From Desulfovermiculus sp041686195 (GTDB lineage Bacteria > Desulfobacterota > Desulfovibrionia > Desulfovibrionales > Desulfothermaceae), in the NCBI GenBank assembly GCA_041686195.1, contig JAWLEI010000016.1:1-44174 (forward strand): a DNA stretch of 44,174 nucleotides, written 5' to 3'. A model generated the notes under the pieces. The model searched no databases and was not told the DNA's origin. It worked only from the letters and a program-made list of their open reading frames with translations. This document shows positions 15,597-23,841 of this stretch, one piece after another. The position numbers and the translations under genes are program-made. How positions within the stretch are numbered: the stretch's first letter is position 1; every line of letters starts with the position of its first letter.

Positions 15597-16373
15597 CAGA
15601 TACCACTGCCAGATCTGGGGGCCGCACAGGATATACAGCATGCCTCCCAGACTGAGGAAAGGACCGAAAGGCACAGCAGTCTGCAACCCTTTGGCACTGG
15701 CCCGGCGCAGATAAAAAAGACTGACGGCCAGAGCACTGACTGCGGCCATAAATACCACCAGGGGCAGGGCCTGCCAGCCGAGCAAAGCGCCCAAAAGGAA
15801 CATGAGCTTTATATCCCCGGTCCCCAGTCCTTCTCGGCCTTTGAGCCATCTGAAGCCCTGCTGCAGGGCCAGGAAAATGCCCCCGCCGGCCAGGGCCCCG
15901 ATAAGGGATGCGGACCAGGAAAGATCCAGGAAGTGCCCAGCGGCGATCAGGGCGGCCAGGGCTCCGGGCAGGGTGTAGATGTCCGGAAGAATGAAAACTT
16001 CCAGGTCGATGAAGCTGATGATGATCAGGATCTGGCCAAAGAAGAGATACACGGCGAAAGCGGGGCTCAGTCCGAACTTGAGGGCCAAGAGGAGGGCCCA
16101 GAGTCCGGAGAGGGCTTCGACTACAGGATAACGCCAGTGGATGGCTCCCTGGCAGCTTCGGCATCTTCCGCGCAAGAGGATATAGCTGATCAGGGGGATG
16201 TTTTCCCACCAGGCCAGTTTGTGCTTGCACAACGGGCAATGGGAAGAGGGAAAGACGATGGAACTCCCTTGCAGGTACCGATGAATGCAGACATTGGAAA
16301 AACTCCCCAGAATGAGTCCCAGGATGCAGGCCACAAAAGGAAACAGGCCGAAAAGGTAAGCGGTGCTGGTCAT
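15588..16373 (-). CDS. Prepilin peptidase / N-methyltransferase (A24 family)
   Basis: A 261-residue inner-membrane aspartyl protease that cleaves and methylates type IV prepilins or type II secretion pseudopilins. The N-terminal FPFVACILGLILGSFSNVCI motif, the paired cysteines CPLCKHKL and CRSCQGAI (zinc-type loop), the first catalytic Asp in FIDLEVFILPD, and the second in GTGDIKLMFLLGA are all present. Several membrane helices follow. I prefer the ATG at 16373 (MTSTAYLFG); an upstream ATG at 16406 would overlap the divergent paaK start. No pilin genes are in view, although the sensor kinase at 28991 resembles PilS. Confidence 0.93.
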   Translation of the reverse strand: MTSTAYLFGLFPFVACILGLILGSFSNVCIHRYLQGSSIVFPSSHCPLCKHKLAWWENIPLISYILLRGRCRSCQGAIHWRYPVVEALSGLWALLLALKFGLSPAFAVYLFFGQILIIISFIDLEVFILPDIYTLPGALAALIAAGHFLDLSWSASLIGALAGGGIFLALQQGFRWLKGREGLGTGDIKLMFLLGALLGWQALPLVVFMAAVSALAVSLFYLRRASAKGLQTAVPFGPFLSLGGMLYILCGPQIWQWYLGF

Positions 16374-16398
16374 GGCTCTCGGGTAAGGTGAGACGTGT

Positions 16399-17709
16399 AT
16401 GAACAAAAGCGCAAAGAAACCCTATCGTTTTTTTTCCGAGTGTACGCCAGAAAATCTGGCTGAGCAACAACTGAGCGGTCTGCAATGGACCCTGAAGCAC
16501 GCTTATGCCGGCAGTTCCTATTACCGGCGGCGGCTGGACCAAAATGGAGTTGATCCCCAGGGAGTCAAGAGCCTGGACGATTTGGCTCATCTGCCCTTTA
16601 CCTCTGTGGACGATCTGCGCAGCGACTATCCCCTGCCTCTTCTCAGTGTGCCAGAGGAAGAAGTGGTCCGAATCCACGCTTCATCAGGAACTACAGGCAA
16701 GCGCAAGATCCTGGCCTATACCCAGGATGACATTGATACCTGGAAGCTGATGATGGCCAGGTGTTTCGAGCTGGCCGGGCTGGGACGAACCGATCGAGTC
16801 CAGATTGCCGTGGGCTACGGACTGTGGACCGCCGGAGCTGGTTTTCAACTGGGCTGCGAACATTTCGGGGCCATGGCCCTGCCTCTGGGGCCCGGGAATC
16901 TGGAGATCCAGCTTCAGTTTCTCACAGATATGAAAACGACCTGCCTGTGCTCTACCGCTTCCATGGCCCTGCTTCTGGCCGAAGAAGTGGAAAAATATGG
17001 ACTTCAGGATCAAGTTCATCTGAAAAAGGCCATTTTTGGGGCTGAGCCGCATACCCCCAAGATGCGCCAGCGGGTAGAGGAGGTCTTTGGCCTGGAAGAC
17101 TGTTTCGACATCCCGGGCCTGACCGAGCTGTATGGACCGGGAACCGGCCTGGAATGCCGGGAACACCAGGGCCTGCACTACTGGGCGGATATGTTTATCC
17201 TGGAGGTCATCGATCCCAATACCCTTTTGCCGGTGCCTCCGGGCGAGGTGGGGGAAATGGTGGTCACCACCCTGTGCAAGCGAGGGACACCTTTGATCCG
17301 CTACCGGACCCGGGACCTGACCCGTCTGCTGCCCGGGGAATGTGCCTGCGGTCTGGGACTCCCCAGGCACGACCGTATCCTGGGCCGGTCCGATGATATG
17401 TTCATCTTTCGGGGGGTGAACATCTATCCCGGTCAGATCGCGGACGTATTGCATGAATTTGCTGAACTGAGCTCCGAATATCAGGTCGTCCTGGGCCGCA
17501 AGGCAGGAGTGGACCAGATGCTGATCAAGGTTGAACGCCGGCCTGATGCCCGTTCTGATTTGGACAGCGGCCTGTCCAAGGCCATTGCCACCTCATTGCG
17601 TCGTCATCTTCTGGTCCGGAGCGAGGTGTTCATTGTCGATCCCGGAAAGCTGCCCCGGACCTTTGCCAAGAGCAAACGGATCCTGGATCAGCGCAATGGG
17701 GAAGAATAA
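16399..17709 (+). CDS. paaK: Phenylacetate-CoA ligase (AMP-forming)
   Basis: A 436-residue adenylate-forming enzyme of the PaaK family, which activates phenylacetate (or a related aryl acid) to its CoA thioester. Visible motifs are the P-loop HASSGTTGKRK, the VGYGLWTAGAGFQLGCE segment, AIFGAEPHTPKMR, LTELYGPGTGLEC, the hinge-region LGRSDDMFIFRGVNIYPGQI, and the C-terminal VERRPDARS domain. In anaerobes such genes serve aromatic amino acid breakdown, often beside indolepyruvate oxidoreductase, which is not in this window. AAGGTGAG precedes the start. It is divergent from the prepilin peptidase with a very short gap. Confidence 0.93.
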   Translation: MNKSAKKPYRFFSECTPENLAEQQLSGLQWTLKHAYAGSSYYRRRLDQNGVDPQGVKSLDDLAHLPFTSVDDLRSDYPLPLLSVPEEEVVRIHASSGTTGKRKILAYTQDDIDTWKLMMARCFELAGLGRTDRVQIAVGYGLWTAGAGFQLGCEHFGAMALPLGPGNLEIQLQFLTDMKTTCLCSTASMALLLAEEVEKYGLQDQVHLKKAIFGAEPHTPKMRQRVEEVFGLEDCFDIPGLTELYGPGTGLECREHQGLHYWADMFILEVIDPNTLLPVPPGEVGEMVVTTLCKRGTPLIRYRTRDLTRLLPGECACGLGLPRHDRILGRSDDMFIFRGVNIYPGQIADVLHEFAELSSEYQVVLGRKAGVDQMLIKVERRPDARSDLDSGLSKAIATSLRRHLLVRSEVFIVDPGKLPRTFAKSKRILDQRNGEE

Positions 17710-17734
17710 GGGGAGGGAAGCCCTTTTCTTATTC
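17704..17734. terminator. Hairpin between convergent paaK and toxin gene
   Basis: GAATAAGGGGAGGG pairs with CCCTTTTCTTATTC around an AAG loop. Three of the fourteen pairs are G-T, which pair in RNA. It overlaps both gene ends, so it is probably a two-way terminator. Confidence 0.6.
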
Positions 17735-18061
17735 AAAGATCGGAATCAACCTGGCCAGGACTTCGGTCATAATATGTTCAGGAACACTCTCCAGCTTTCG
17801 GGCCTTGCGAGGTTCAAGGTCCAGGACTCGTGGTTGATCGCAACGAATAATACCGATGGTCTTTGTGTCAGCTGCAGTAAGGGAGACAGCAAACCCGGCT
17901 GTACGTGCAAACTGCCCTTTACTGGTGATTGGTAAAACGACGGGGGTTTTTGTGACCTGGTTGAAAGGGGTCGGGGAAACTATCAATACTGGGCGTCTCC
18001 CTTGCTGTTCATGTCCGGATGTAGGATCCAAGGACACGAGATAAATATCCCCCCGTTCCAT
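17729..18061 (-). CDS. MazF/PemK-type toxin (ChpB-like endoribonuclease)
   Basis: A 110-residue MazF-family toxin that cleaves mRNA at short motifs. Family signatures are MERGDIYLVSLDPTSGHEQQ, GRRPVLIVSPTPFNQVT, VVLPITSKGQFARTAGFAV and the C-terminal GIIRCDQPRVLDLEPRKA. The conserved Arg in GRRP and the Thr in KTPVVLPIT are present, so it is probably active. It begins one base into the antitoxin stop (TAATG), so translation is coupled. It is closest to the ChpB/PemK branch. Confidence 0.93.
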   Translation of the reverse strand: MERGDIYLVSLDPTSGHEQQGRRPVLIVSPTPFNQVTKTPVVLPITSKGQFARTAGFAVSLTAADTKTIGIIRCDQPRVLDLEPRKARKLESVPEHIMTEVLARLIPIFE

Positions 18062-18318
18062 TACAGAAGCTCATTCCCTACCGGCTTGGTTTCAAGCCAT
18101 TCTTGATCCTCCTCGGTCATGTTTGCCGATCCATCGCATTGGGCGAGGAGTTCATCCAACGAATAGCGTGGGCTTGGATGAGGCTCAATGACGAGCATGT
18201 TGCCGTCAACCGTCACACCTACTGTAGATCCCGCCTGCAGATTCAATAGGTCAAGTATAGACGGGGGAACAGCCAACATAATCGATCCGCCAACTTTGCG
18301 AAGATTTGTTGTGTGCAT
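18061..18318 (-). CDS. MazE/ChpS-type antitoxin
   Basis: An 85-residue antitoxin of the AbrB fold: TNLRKVGGSIMLAVPPSILDLLNLQAGSTVGVTVDGNMLVI is the DNA-binding hairpin domain, written here in two parts (TNLRKVGGSIMLAVPPSI and LQAGSTVGVTVDGNMLV). The acidic C-terminus (YSLDELLAQCDGSANMTEED) matches the ChpS/PemI toxin-binding tail. ATG 18318 follows a GAGG site. Upstream is a palindromic AT-rich control region. It lies behind argC on the same strand, but its own operator suggests independent control. Confidence 0.92.
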   Translation of the reverse strand: MHTTNLRKVGGSIMLAVPPSILDLLNLQAGSTVGVTVDGNMLVIEPHPSPRYSLDELLAQCDGSANMTEEDQEWLETKPVGNELL

Positions 18319-18321
18319 AAT

Positions 18322-18367
18322 GCAACCTCTCTTTGAATATTTTATAAAAATATAACAAAGAGGTTGC
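18322..18367 (-). promoter_or_regulatory. Palindromic operator/promoter of the MazEF-like pair
   Basis: GCAACCTCTCTTTG (18322-18335) mirrors CAAAGAGGTTGC (18356-18367) with a 2-nt insertion in one arm. The centre, AATATTTTATAAAAATATAA, is itself symmetric and AT-rich, suited to a -10 box. The left arm covers the ribosome site of the antitoxin. This is the expected place for binding by the MazE-type antitoxin. Confidence 0.6.
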
Positions 18368-18398
18368 TGGGTGACAAGCCCTATCGACAGACTTCGAG

Positions 18399-19466
18399 TT
18401 ACGGCACCAGGGCAGGCAGATTCAGGCCGGTAGTGAGCGGCAGTTTGCACATAAGGTTGGCGTTGGCCAAGGCCTGGCCCGAGGCCCCGCGACAGAGATT
18501 GTCGATGGCTGAGACGATGATCGCCCGCCCTGTCCGTTCGTCCAGAACCACTCCCATATCGCAATACATGGTGCCTCGAACGTTCTTCAGCTCCGGCAGA
18601 ACGCCCTCAGGCTGCAGACGGATCCAGGGGTGCTCCCGGTCAAAGGCTGCATAGGCTCGGCGCAGGTCTTCAATTCCGACCCCAACCAAGGCCATGGTGT
18701 ACAGGGTGGTCAGAATTCCTCGGTTGACGGGCAGCAGGTGGGGATTAAAGGAGACTTGGACCGTCTTTTGGGCCATGCGGCTTACTTCCTGGTCGATCTC
18801 CGGAGTATGCCGGTGGGTGCCCAGGCCGTAGGCCTTGAAAGTATCGGATACTTCGCAGAACAGGGTTCCGACCTTGGCCCCCCGTCCGGCCCCGCTGGCT
18901 CCGGATTTGCTGTCGGCCACAATGCCCTGGCTGTGGACCAGGCCGGCCTGAAGGGCCGGGTACAGGCCCAGAAGGACTGAGGTGGGGTAGCAGCCGGGAT
19001 TGGCCACCAACCTGGCCTGGGCGATATCTGCTGCGTAAAGTTCAGGCAGGCCGTAGACCGCACCGGACAGAAGCTCCGGGGCCTGGTGTCGGCAATTGTA
19101 CCAGCTCTCAAAGGCTTCCTGGGATTTAAGTCGGAAATCGGCGCTTAAGTCCACCACCTTCGTCCCCCGCTGGACAAGGGCCGCGGCCATATGCATGGCT
19201 GTTCCATGGGGAACGGCCAGAAAGACCAGATGGCAATCCCGGGCCAGTTGGTCCACATCCGGTTCACTGATAACCATGGTTCCCAAAGCGGTGCTTTGCA
19301 GCTGAGGAAAGAGCCGGGCAATGGTTTTCCCCGCTTCCTGCCTGGAGGTCACGGTTGTGAGTTCAAAACCAGGGTGATGCAGAAGACAACGGAGCATCTC
19401 CATGCCCGTGTAACCGGTCACTCCCACCAAACCCACTGCGTATTTGTGCTTGGACATGTTCGTCAT
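18399..19466 (-). CDS. argC: N-acetyl-gamma-glutamyl-phosphate reductase
   Basis: A 355-residue NADPH-dependent enzyme for the third step of arginine synthesis, reducing N-acetylglutamyl phosphate to the semialdehyde. The Rossmann motif GLVGVTGYTGMEMLR is at the N-terminus; the catalytic cysteine sits in VANPGCYPTSVLLGL; a conserved His is in VSFNPHLLPVNRGILTT. The start overlaps the stop of the DUF1844 gene by 4 nt (ATGA), showing coupling. It is the last gene of the long - strand run before the toxin-antitoxin pair. Confidence 0.96.
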   Translation of the reverse strand: MTNMSKHKYAVGLVGVTGYTGMEMLRCLLHHPGFELTTVTSRQEAGKTIARLFPQLQSTALGTMVISEPDVDQLARDCHLVFLAVPHGTAMHMAAALVQRGTKVVDLSADFRLKSQEAFESWYNCRHQAPELLSGAVYGLPELYAADIAQARLVANPGCYPTSVLLGLYPALQAGLVHSQGIVADSKSGASGAGRGAKVGTLFCEVSDTFKAYGLGTHRHTPEIDQEVSRMAQKTVQVSFNPHLLPVNRGILTTLYTMALVGVGIEDLRRAYAAFDREHPWIRLQPEGVLPELKNVRGTMYCDMGVVLDERTGRAIIVSAIDNLCRGASGQALANANLMCKLPLTTGLNLPALVP

Positions 19467-19825
19467 CCCGCCTTTTGGACATATTTCATCCGCAATTCAA
19501 AGAGGATGTTTTTCAGCAGACCTTCTTCATCCGTACTCAGGTTGCCTCTGGTCTTTTCCTCCAGCATGGCCAGCATATCGATGGTGTGCCGGGCCAGATT
19601 GAGGTCGGTTTGACTTTTTCCAGTCTGGGGGTCGTTGACTTCGCCCAAATGGACCATGGCAGAGGAGCTTAAGGACAGAATGAAGGTGTTCATATCCACC
19701 TTGGGCAGGGGATCCTGCTGGGCCTGCTCCTTGGCCTTGTCTTCATAGGCCTCGGCTGCTTCTTTACGTTCTTCAGACGTCTGTTGCGGTTCGGTTTCCG
19801 GCCGGGTGGGATCTTGATTGATCAT
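19463..19825 (-). CDS. DUF1844 domain protein
   Basis: A 120-residue protein. The first half is charged and probably disordered (EERKEAAEAYEDKAKEQAQQD). The second half is the DUF1844 domain: MNTFILSLSSSAMVHLGEV, then LNLARHTIDMLAMLEEKTRGNL and LKNILFELRMKYV. The function is unknown, but the domain is widespread in Deltaproteobacteria and Acidobacteria. ATG 19825 has AGGAG upstream, so I take it over an earlier in-frame start. It is coupled by a 4-nt overlap to argC and follows the aminotransferase by 50 bp. Confidence 0.9.
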   Translation of the reverse strand: MINQDPTRPETEPQQTSEERKEAAEAYEDKAKEQAQQDPLPKVDMNTFILSLSSSAMVHLGEVNDPQTGKSQTDLNLARHTIDMLAMLEEKTRGNLSTDEEGLLKNILFELRMKYVQKAG

Positions 19826-19875
19826 AATTGTTCTCCTGTATTTTAGCTGACAAAGATGATTTTTTTTGGGTGACA

Positions 19876-21063
19876 TTACATGGCTGATAAAAGCTTATCC
19901 ACTGCCGAACGGGTATCAGCCAAAGCCTGAGTATAGGCGTCCATGGCCTGCTCCAAAGCATCTTTCCGGCCTGTGCCGGGCAGGTCCGGCCCCAGGCAAT
20001 GTCCCAGGGCGGCCAGCCCGGCCATAATGTCTCCCCAATCCACATATCCCATGTGTCCCAGGCGGATGATCCGGCCCTTGAGCTCGTCCTGGCCTCCGGC
20101 CAGGACGAGATTGAAATCAGCGGCCATCTTCTGCAAAACGGCCTGGGCATCAGTATCTTCAGGGACCCAAAAGCTGGTCAATCCCCAAGTATAGTGGGTT
20201 GGGGCCAGAAGCCTCAAGCCCATGGCCTGGATACCAGATCTGGCCATCTGAGTCAGGGCCCATTGTTTGTGAAAGATAGGTTCCAAATTCGGATTGAGCA
20301 AGTGATTCAAGCTGGCTTCCAGGCCCATGATCAGGTTGATGGGTGAAGTGTAAGCCGTCTGCCCCTGCTCCCATTTGTTCTTTTCTTTGACCAGGTCAAA
20401 GTAGAAGCTGGTGCCGGACAGGCTGTCCACTCTATCCCAGGCCTTATTGCTTAAGCTGATCAGGGCCAGACCAGGCGGGAGCATGAGACCTTTTTGGGAC
20501 CCTGTCAGCAGGCAGTCGATATGCCAGTCATCCATAGGACAGGGAGAGATGCCCACGCCGGAGATGCCGTCTACTATCAAGAGCGCCTGGGAGTCCATGG
20601 TTATGCGACCCAGCTTCTCAATGGGATGCAGGACCCCAGTGGAGGTCTCGGAGTATTGAACCAGAACACCGCGCAGGTCAGGATCCTGGTTCAGAGCGGT
20701 TTGAATCTCCTCCGGGCTCACGGCCTGACCTCGCTGCACCTTGAGGCGTTGGACCTGGAGCCTGTTTTTTTCAGCAATCTGGGCCCAGCGCTCTCCGAAT
20801 TTGCCTCCATCTACTACCAGAACCTTGTCTTGGGCGGAAAAAAGGTTGTCTATAGCGGCTTGCATGGCCCCGGTGCCGCTGCAGGACAGGGGAAGCACCG
20901 GCTGGCTGGTGGCGAACAAAGTCTGCAACTGGGTTTGGACCCGATGCATGAGGTGGACAAAGCCTTGCTTGCGGTGATGAATCATGTCCTGGGCCAGGGC
21001 CAGACGGACATCTTCCGGAAGGGATGTTGGTCCCGGGGTCAGCAGGCGTTGTTTGTTGAGCAT
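19876..21063 (-). CDS. Class V aminotransferase (serine/alanine-glyoxylate type)
   Basis: A 395-residue PLP enzyme of the alanine/serine-glyoxylate aminotransferase group. The start is typical (RLLTPGPTSLPEDVRLA, then HHRKQGF). LSCSGTGAMQAAIDNLF binds the cofactor phosphate, LIVDGISGVG carries the Asp, and the Schiff-base lysine is in LTGSQKGLMLPPGLA. Substrates cannot be told apart from sequence; phosphoserine or aspartate routes are possible. I chose ATG 21063 because the family begins there and AAGG lies upstream. A tandem 7-bp repeat separates it from polA. Confidence 0.92.
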   Translation of the reverse strand: MLNKQRLLTPGPTSLPEDVRLALAQDMIHHRKQGFVHLMHRVQTQLQTLFATSQPVLPLSCSGTGAMQAAIDNLFSAQDKVLVVDGGKFGERWAQIAEKNRLQVQRLKVQRGQAVSPEEIQTALNQDPDLRGVLVQYSETSTGVLHPIEKLGRITMDSQALLIVDGISGVGISPCPMDDWHIDCLLTGSQKGLMLPPGLALISLSNKAWDRVDSLSGTSFYFDLVKEKNKWEQGQTAYTSPINLIMGLEASLNHLLNPNLEPIFHKQWALTQMARSGIQAMGLRLLAPTHYTWGLTSFWVPEDTDAQAVLQKMAADFNLVLAGGQDELKGRIIRLGHMGYVDWGDIMAGLAALGHCLGPDLPGTGRKDALEQAMDAYTQALADTRSAVDKLLSAM

Positions 21064-21154
21064 ATGTAAGCCTTGGTTTGGATTGAGAAAATTTTCTGTC
21101 ACTGGATTATTTTGATCTCACGCCTTGACATTTGTATGCGAAGAGCTGTTCATT

Positions 21155-21196
21155 CTTTGCCCTTTGCCCTTTGCCCTTTGCCCTTTGCCCCTTGCC
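21155..21196 (-). repeat. Tandem 7-bp repeat between polA and the aminotransferase gene
   Basis: Five exact copies of CTTTGCC (21155-21189) and one variant CCTTGCC. It lies in the 148-bp spacer, about 15 bp beyond the polA stop. On the transcribed - strand it reads GGCAAAG repeated. Its copy number is likely to vary between strains by slippage. Confidence 0.85.
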
Positions 21197-21211
21197 CTCT
21201 GTCTTTTGTCT

Positions 21212-23764
21212 TCAATGCGCCTCAGCCCAGCTGCGGCCAGTGCCCCACTCGACCACCAGGGGTACGTCGAGCTTTATGACCGAAGACATCAAGGCGGCTG
21301 TCCGCTCTCCACTGGCTCGAGCCGCATCTGCCGGGACCTCGAGGAGGAGTTCGTCATGGACCTGTAAAATGAGTTCAGCATGGAGCTCTTTGAGCTCTTG
21401 ATCCTCTTCCGCCCGGAGCATGGCCATTTTGATGATGTCTGCGGCACTGCCCTGGACAATGGTGTTGATAGCCATGCGTCTGGCCTGTCCGGCCAGGTTT
21501 TCATTTCTGGAGTTGATCTCCGGCAGGAGACGTCTCCGGCCGGAGATGGTGGTCACCGAGCCGTTGGTTTTGGCCTGGGTCTCCACATGATCGAAAAACT
21601 GCCGCACATTTTGCAATGTACTGAAATATTTTTCAATGAACTCTTTGGCTTCATTGAGGGAAATACCGAGTTCCCGGGACAGCTTTTGCGGACCCATGCC
21701 ATAGATGAGGCCAAAATTAATGGTTTTGGCTTTGCGTCTCTCATCAGCGCTGATCCGGTCCTTGGACTTGTCCAAGAGCAAGCTCGCGGTGCGGGCATGG
21801 ATGTCTTCGTTGGCAGCAAAGGCCTGAATAAGATGCTGCTCCTGGGACAGGTGGGCCAGGACCCGGAGCTCGATCTGGGAGTAATCAGCGGCCACCAATG
21901 CATTGCCCTTCCTGGCCACAAAGCAGGAACGCATGCGGGGGCCGAATTGCCCGCGGATAGGAATATTCTGCAGGTTCGGGTTGCTGCTGGACAAGCGTCC
22001 GGTGGCAGTGGCCAGGTTGTTAAACGTGGTATGCACCCGGCCATCGGCATGCACCTGGCGAGGGAGAGGGGCCAAATAGGTGGAGCGCAGTTTCTCCAGG
22101 CTGCGGTACTCAACGATGTCCTTAATAATGGGATGCTGGTGCTGGAGGCCTTCTAAAACGGTTACCGAGGTGGACGGCTGTCCTCCCGGGGTCTTTCGAC
22201 CTGGGCGCAGGCCCAGGCGATTGAAGAGAATCTCAGCCAGTTGTTGCGGAGATCGCAGGTTGAATTCCTGGCCGGCCCGGGCATAAGCAGATTGGGTCAG
22301 CCGTTCCAGGTCGGCCTCAACCTCTTGTAGAAAATCCTCAAAGGCCTGCAAATCGATTCCCACGCCCCGGCGCTGCATGCGGACCAGGACCGGAATAAGC
22401 GGGATCTCCAGCTGGTCCATGAGGTTTACCAGACCAGCCTGCTCAAGTCGCTGGTGCAGGATCTGTCCAATGCGCAAAGCAGCCAAGGCCTGATTTTCGA
22501 TATGGACCCCAATCTGGGGCAAAAACCCGTGCAGTATCCTGGTCCAGGTGTAGTCCCGCTCTTCAGGACTCAGCAGGTAGGCAGCCAGGCTGAGGTCAAA
22601 GACCTTGGCCGGGGAAAGCTCTTCCCAGGCCGCATCCTGTTCACAGAGCTCTTTGAAGGAGGGGACAAAGACAAGAGGGCATTGAGCCAGAGCCTGGACC
22701 ATTTCCTGGCATGAAAGGCGCAGATAAGCCTCCTGTTCTTCCCATCCAACGAGCAGACCGTCCTCGGTGCAGACCAGCCCAACCTGATGCTGGGCAATAC
22801 CCGGGATCGAATGGACCTGGGCGGGCTCGATGCGCTGCTCTGATTCCTTTTCCTTTCTGGCTTGCGAAGATTCATGGTTTCCGGAATCAGCGTCCAGTTC
22901 CTTGATCAGGCTGGAGAATTCATAGGTTTGGAAAAAATTTCTCAGTTCTTGTGAGTTGGAGGGGCGACAGCCAAGATCTTCCTGTCCTATTTTCAGGGAG
23001 ACATCGGTTTTTAAGCGGGTCAACTCCCGGTATTGAAACACGACCTGCATGTGGGGGCCGAGTTTTTGCTGCTCCCTGGCGCTCAAGTGATCGAAATTGG
23101 CCTGCAAGGCCTCCAGATTCGGATACCGGGCCAAAAGCTTTTTGGCCGTCTTCGGGCCTACTCCAGGTACACCAGGGATGTTGTCGCTGCTGTCTCCAAC
23201 CAGGGCCTGATAGTCGGGCCACTGCTCCGGGGCCAGGCCTTCCTCCTGTTTGAAGTCCTGCAGGGTAATCAGTCTTTCCGTTCGTTGCCCCGGGTCCCAG
23301 AGGACAACCGAGGTGTCCAGGCATTGGCGCAGATCCTTGTCCGATCCAACGATGACCACCGGTCGGTCCTTCTTGGAGCGGGCGCATAAGGTGGCGATCA
23401 CATCATCGGCTTCCGCACCTTCGGCAACCTGGACCGAAAATCCGAGAAGCTGTACTCCCTGCAACAGGGGCTCAATCTGCTGACCCAGGGGCTCAGGCAT
23501 TTTCTGGCGCTGGGCCTTGTAGGAAGGCATGATCTCCTGGCGGAAGCTGGGCCCTTTGCCGTCCAGAACAAAACAGGCCTGCTCCGGGTGCTCCTTTTTA
23601 ATGACCTTGAGAAGGGTACGCAGGGTGATGAACAGGGCATTGGTGGGAAAACCGTCAGAACGGGACAGGTCAGGAAAGGCATAATACGCCCGGTATAAAA
23701 AAGAGCTGCCGTCAATGAGGTATAAGGGGGAATGGGACCAATGCATGTCGGCTTGCAGGGGCAT
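21212..23764 (-). CDS. polA: DNA polymerase I
   Basis: An 850-residue polymerase for repair and Okazaki fragment maturation. The N-terminal 5'-3' exonuclease/flap domain is complete (LYLIDGSSFLYRAYYAF, SDKDLRQ, LVGDSSDNIPGVPGVGPKTA). The middle 3'-5' exonuclease domain is degenerate: the DxE motif expected near VGLVCTEDGLLVGWE is absent and I find no second or third exo motif, so proofreading is probably lost. The polymerase domain is intact (LVAADYSQIELRVLAHLS, RRKAKTINFGLIYGMG, QVHDELLLEVP). ATG 23764 follows GAGGAG closely; an ATG six codons later and a longer in-frame extension are alternatives. Confidence 0.95.
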   Translation of the reverse strand: MPLQADMHWSHSPLYLIDGSSFLYRAYYAFPDLSRSDGFPTNALFITLRTLLKVIKKEHPEQACFVLDGKGPSFRQEIMPSYKAQRQKMPEPLGQQIEPLLQGVQLLGFSVQVAEGAEADDVIATLCARSKKDRPVVIVGSDKDLRQCLDTSVVLWDPGQRTERLITLQDFKQEEGLAPEQWPDYQALVGDSSDNIPGVPGVGPKTAKKLLARYPNLEALQANFDHLSAREQQKLGPHMQVVFQYRELTRLKTDVSLKIGQEDLGCRPSNSQELRNFFQTYEFSSLIKELDADSGNHESSQARKEKESEQRIEPAQVHSIPGIAQHQVGLVCTEDGLLVGWEEQEAYLRLSCQEMVQALAQCPLVFVPSFKELCEQDAAWEELSPAKVFDLSLAAYLLSPEERDYTWTRILHGFLPQIGVHIENQALAALRIGQILHQRLEQAGLVNLMDQLEIPLIPVLVRMQRRGVGIDLQAFEDFLQEVEADLERLTQSAYARAGQEFNLRSPQQLAEILFNRLGLRPGRKTPGGQPSTSVTVLEGLQHQHPIIKDIVEYRSLEKLRSTYLAPLPRQVHADGRVHTTFNNLATATGRLSSSNPNLQNIPIRGQFGPRMRSCFVARKGNALVAADYSQIELRVLAHLSQEQHLIQAFAANEDIHARTASLLLDKSKDRISADERRKAKTINFGLIYGMGPQKLSRELGISLNEAKEFIEKYFSTLQNVRQFFDHVETQAKTNGSVTTISGRRRLLPEINSRNENLAGQARRMAINTIVQGSAADIIKMAMLRAEEDQELKELHAELILQVHDELLLEVPADAARASGERTAALMSSVIKLDVPLVVEWGTGRSWAEAH

Positions 23765-23841
23765 GGGCTCCTCGGGAGTTGGGGGTTCGAAGGTGCAAAG
23801 AGTGTTCAGCACAGTCCTTGATTGTGAATGAACACTTTTTC

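Noticed and set aside
23780..23800. GGGGGTTCGAAGG resembling a tRNA T-arm
   Set aside because: The surrounding sequence lacks the other arms and lies in the short polA leader.
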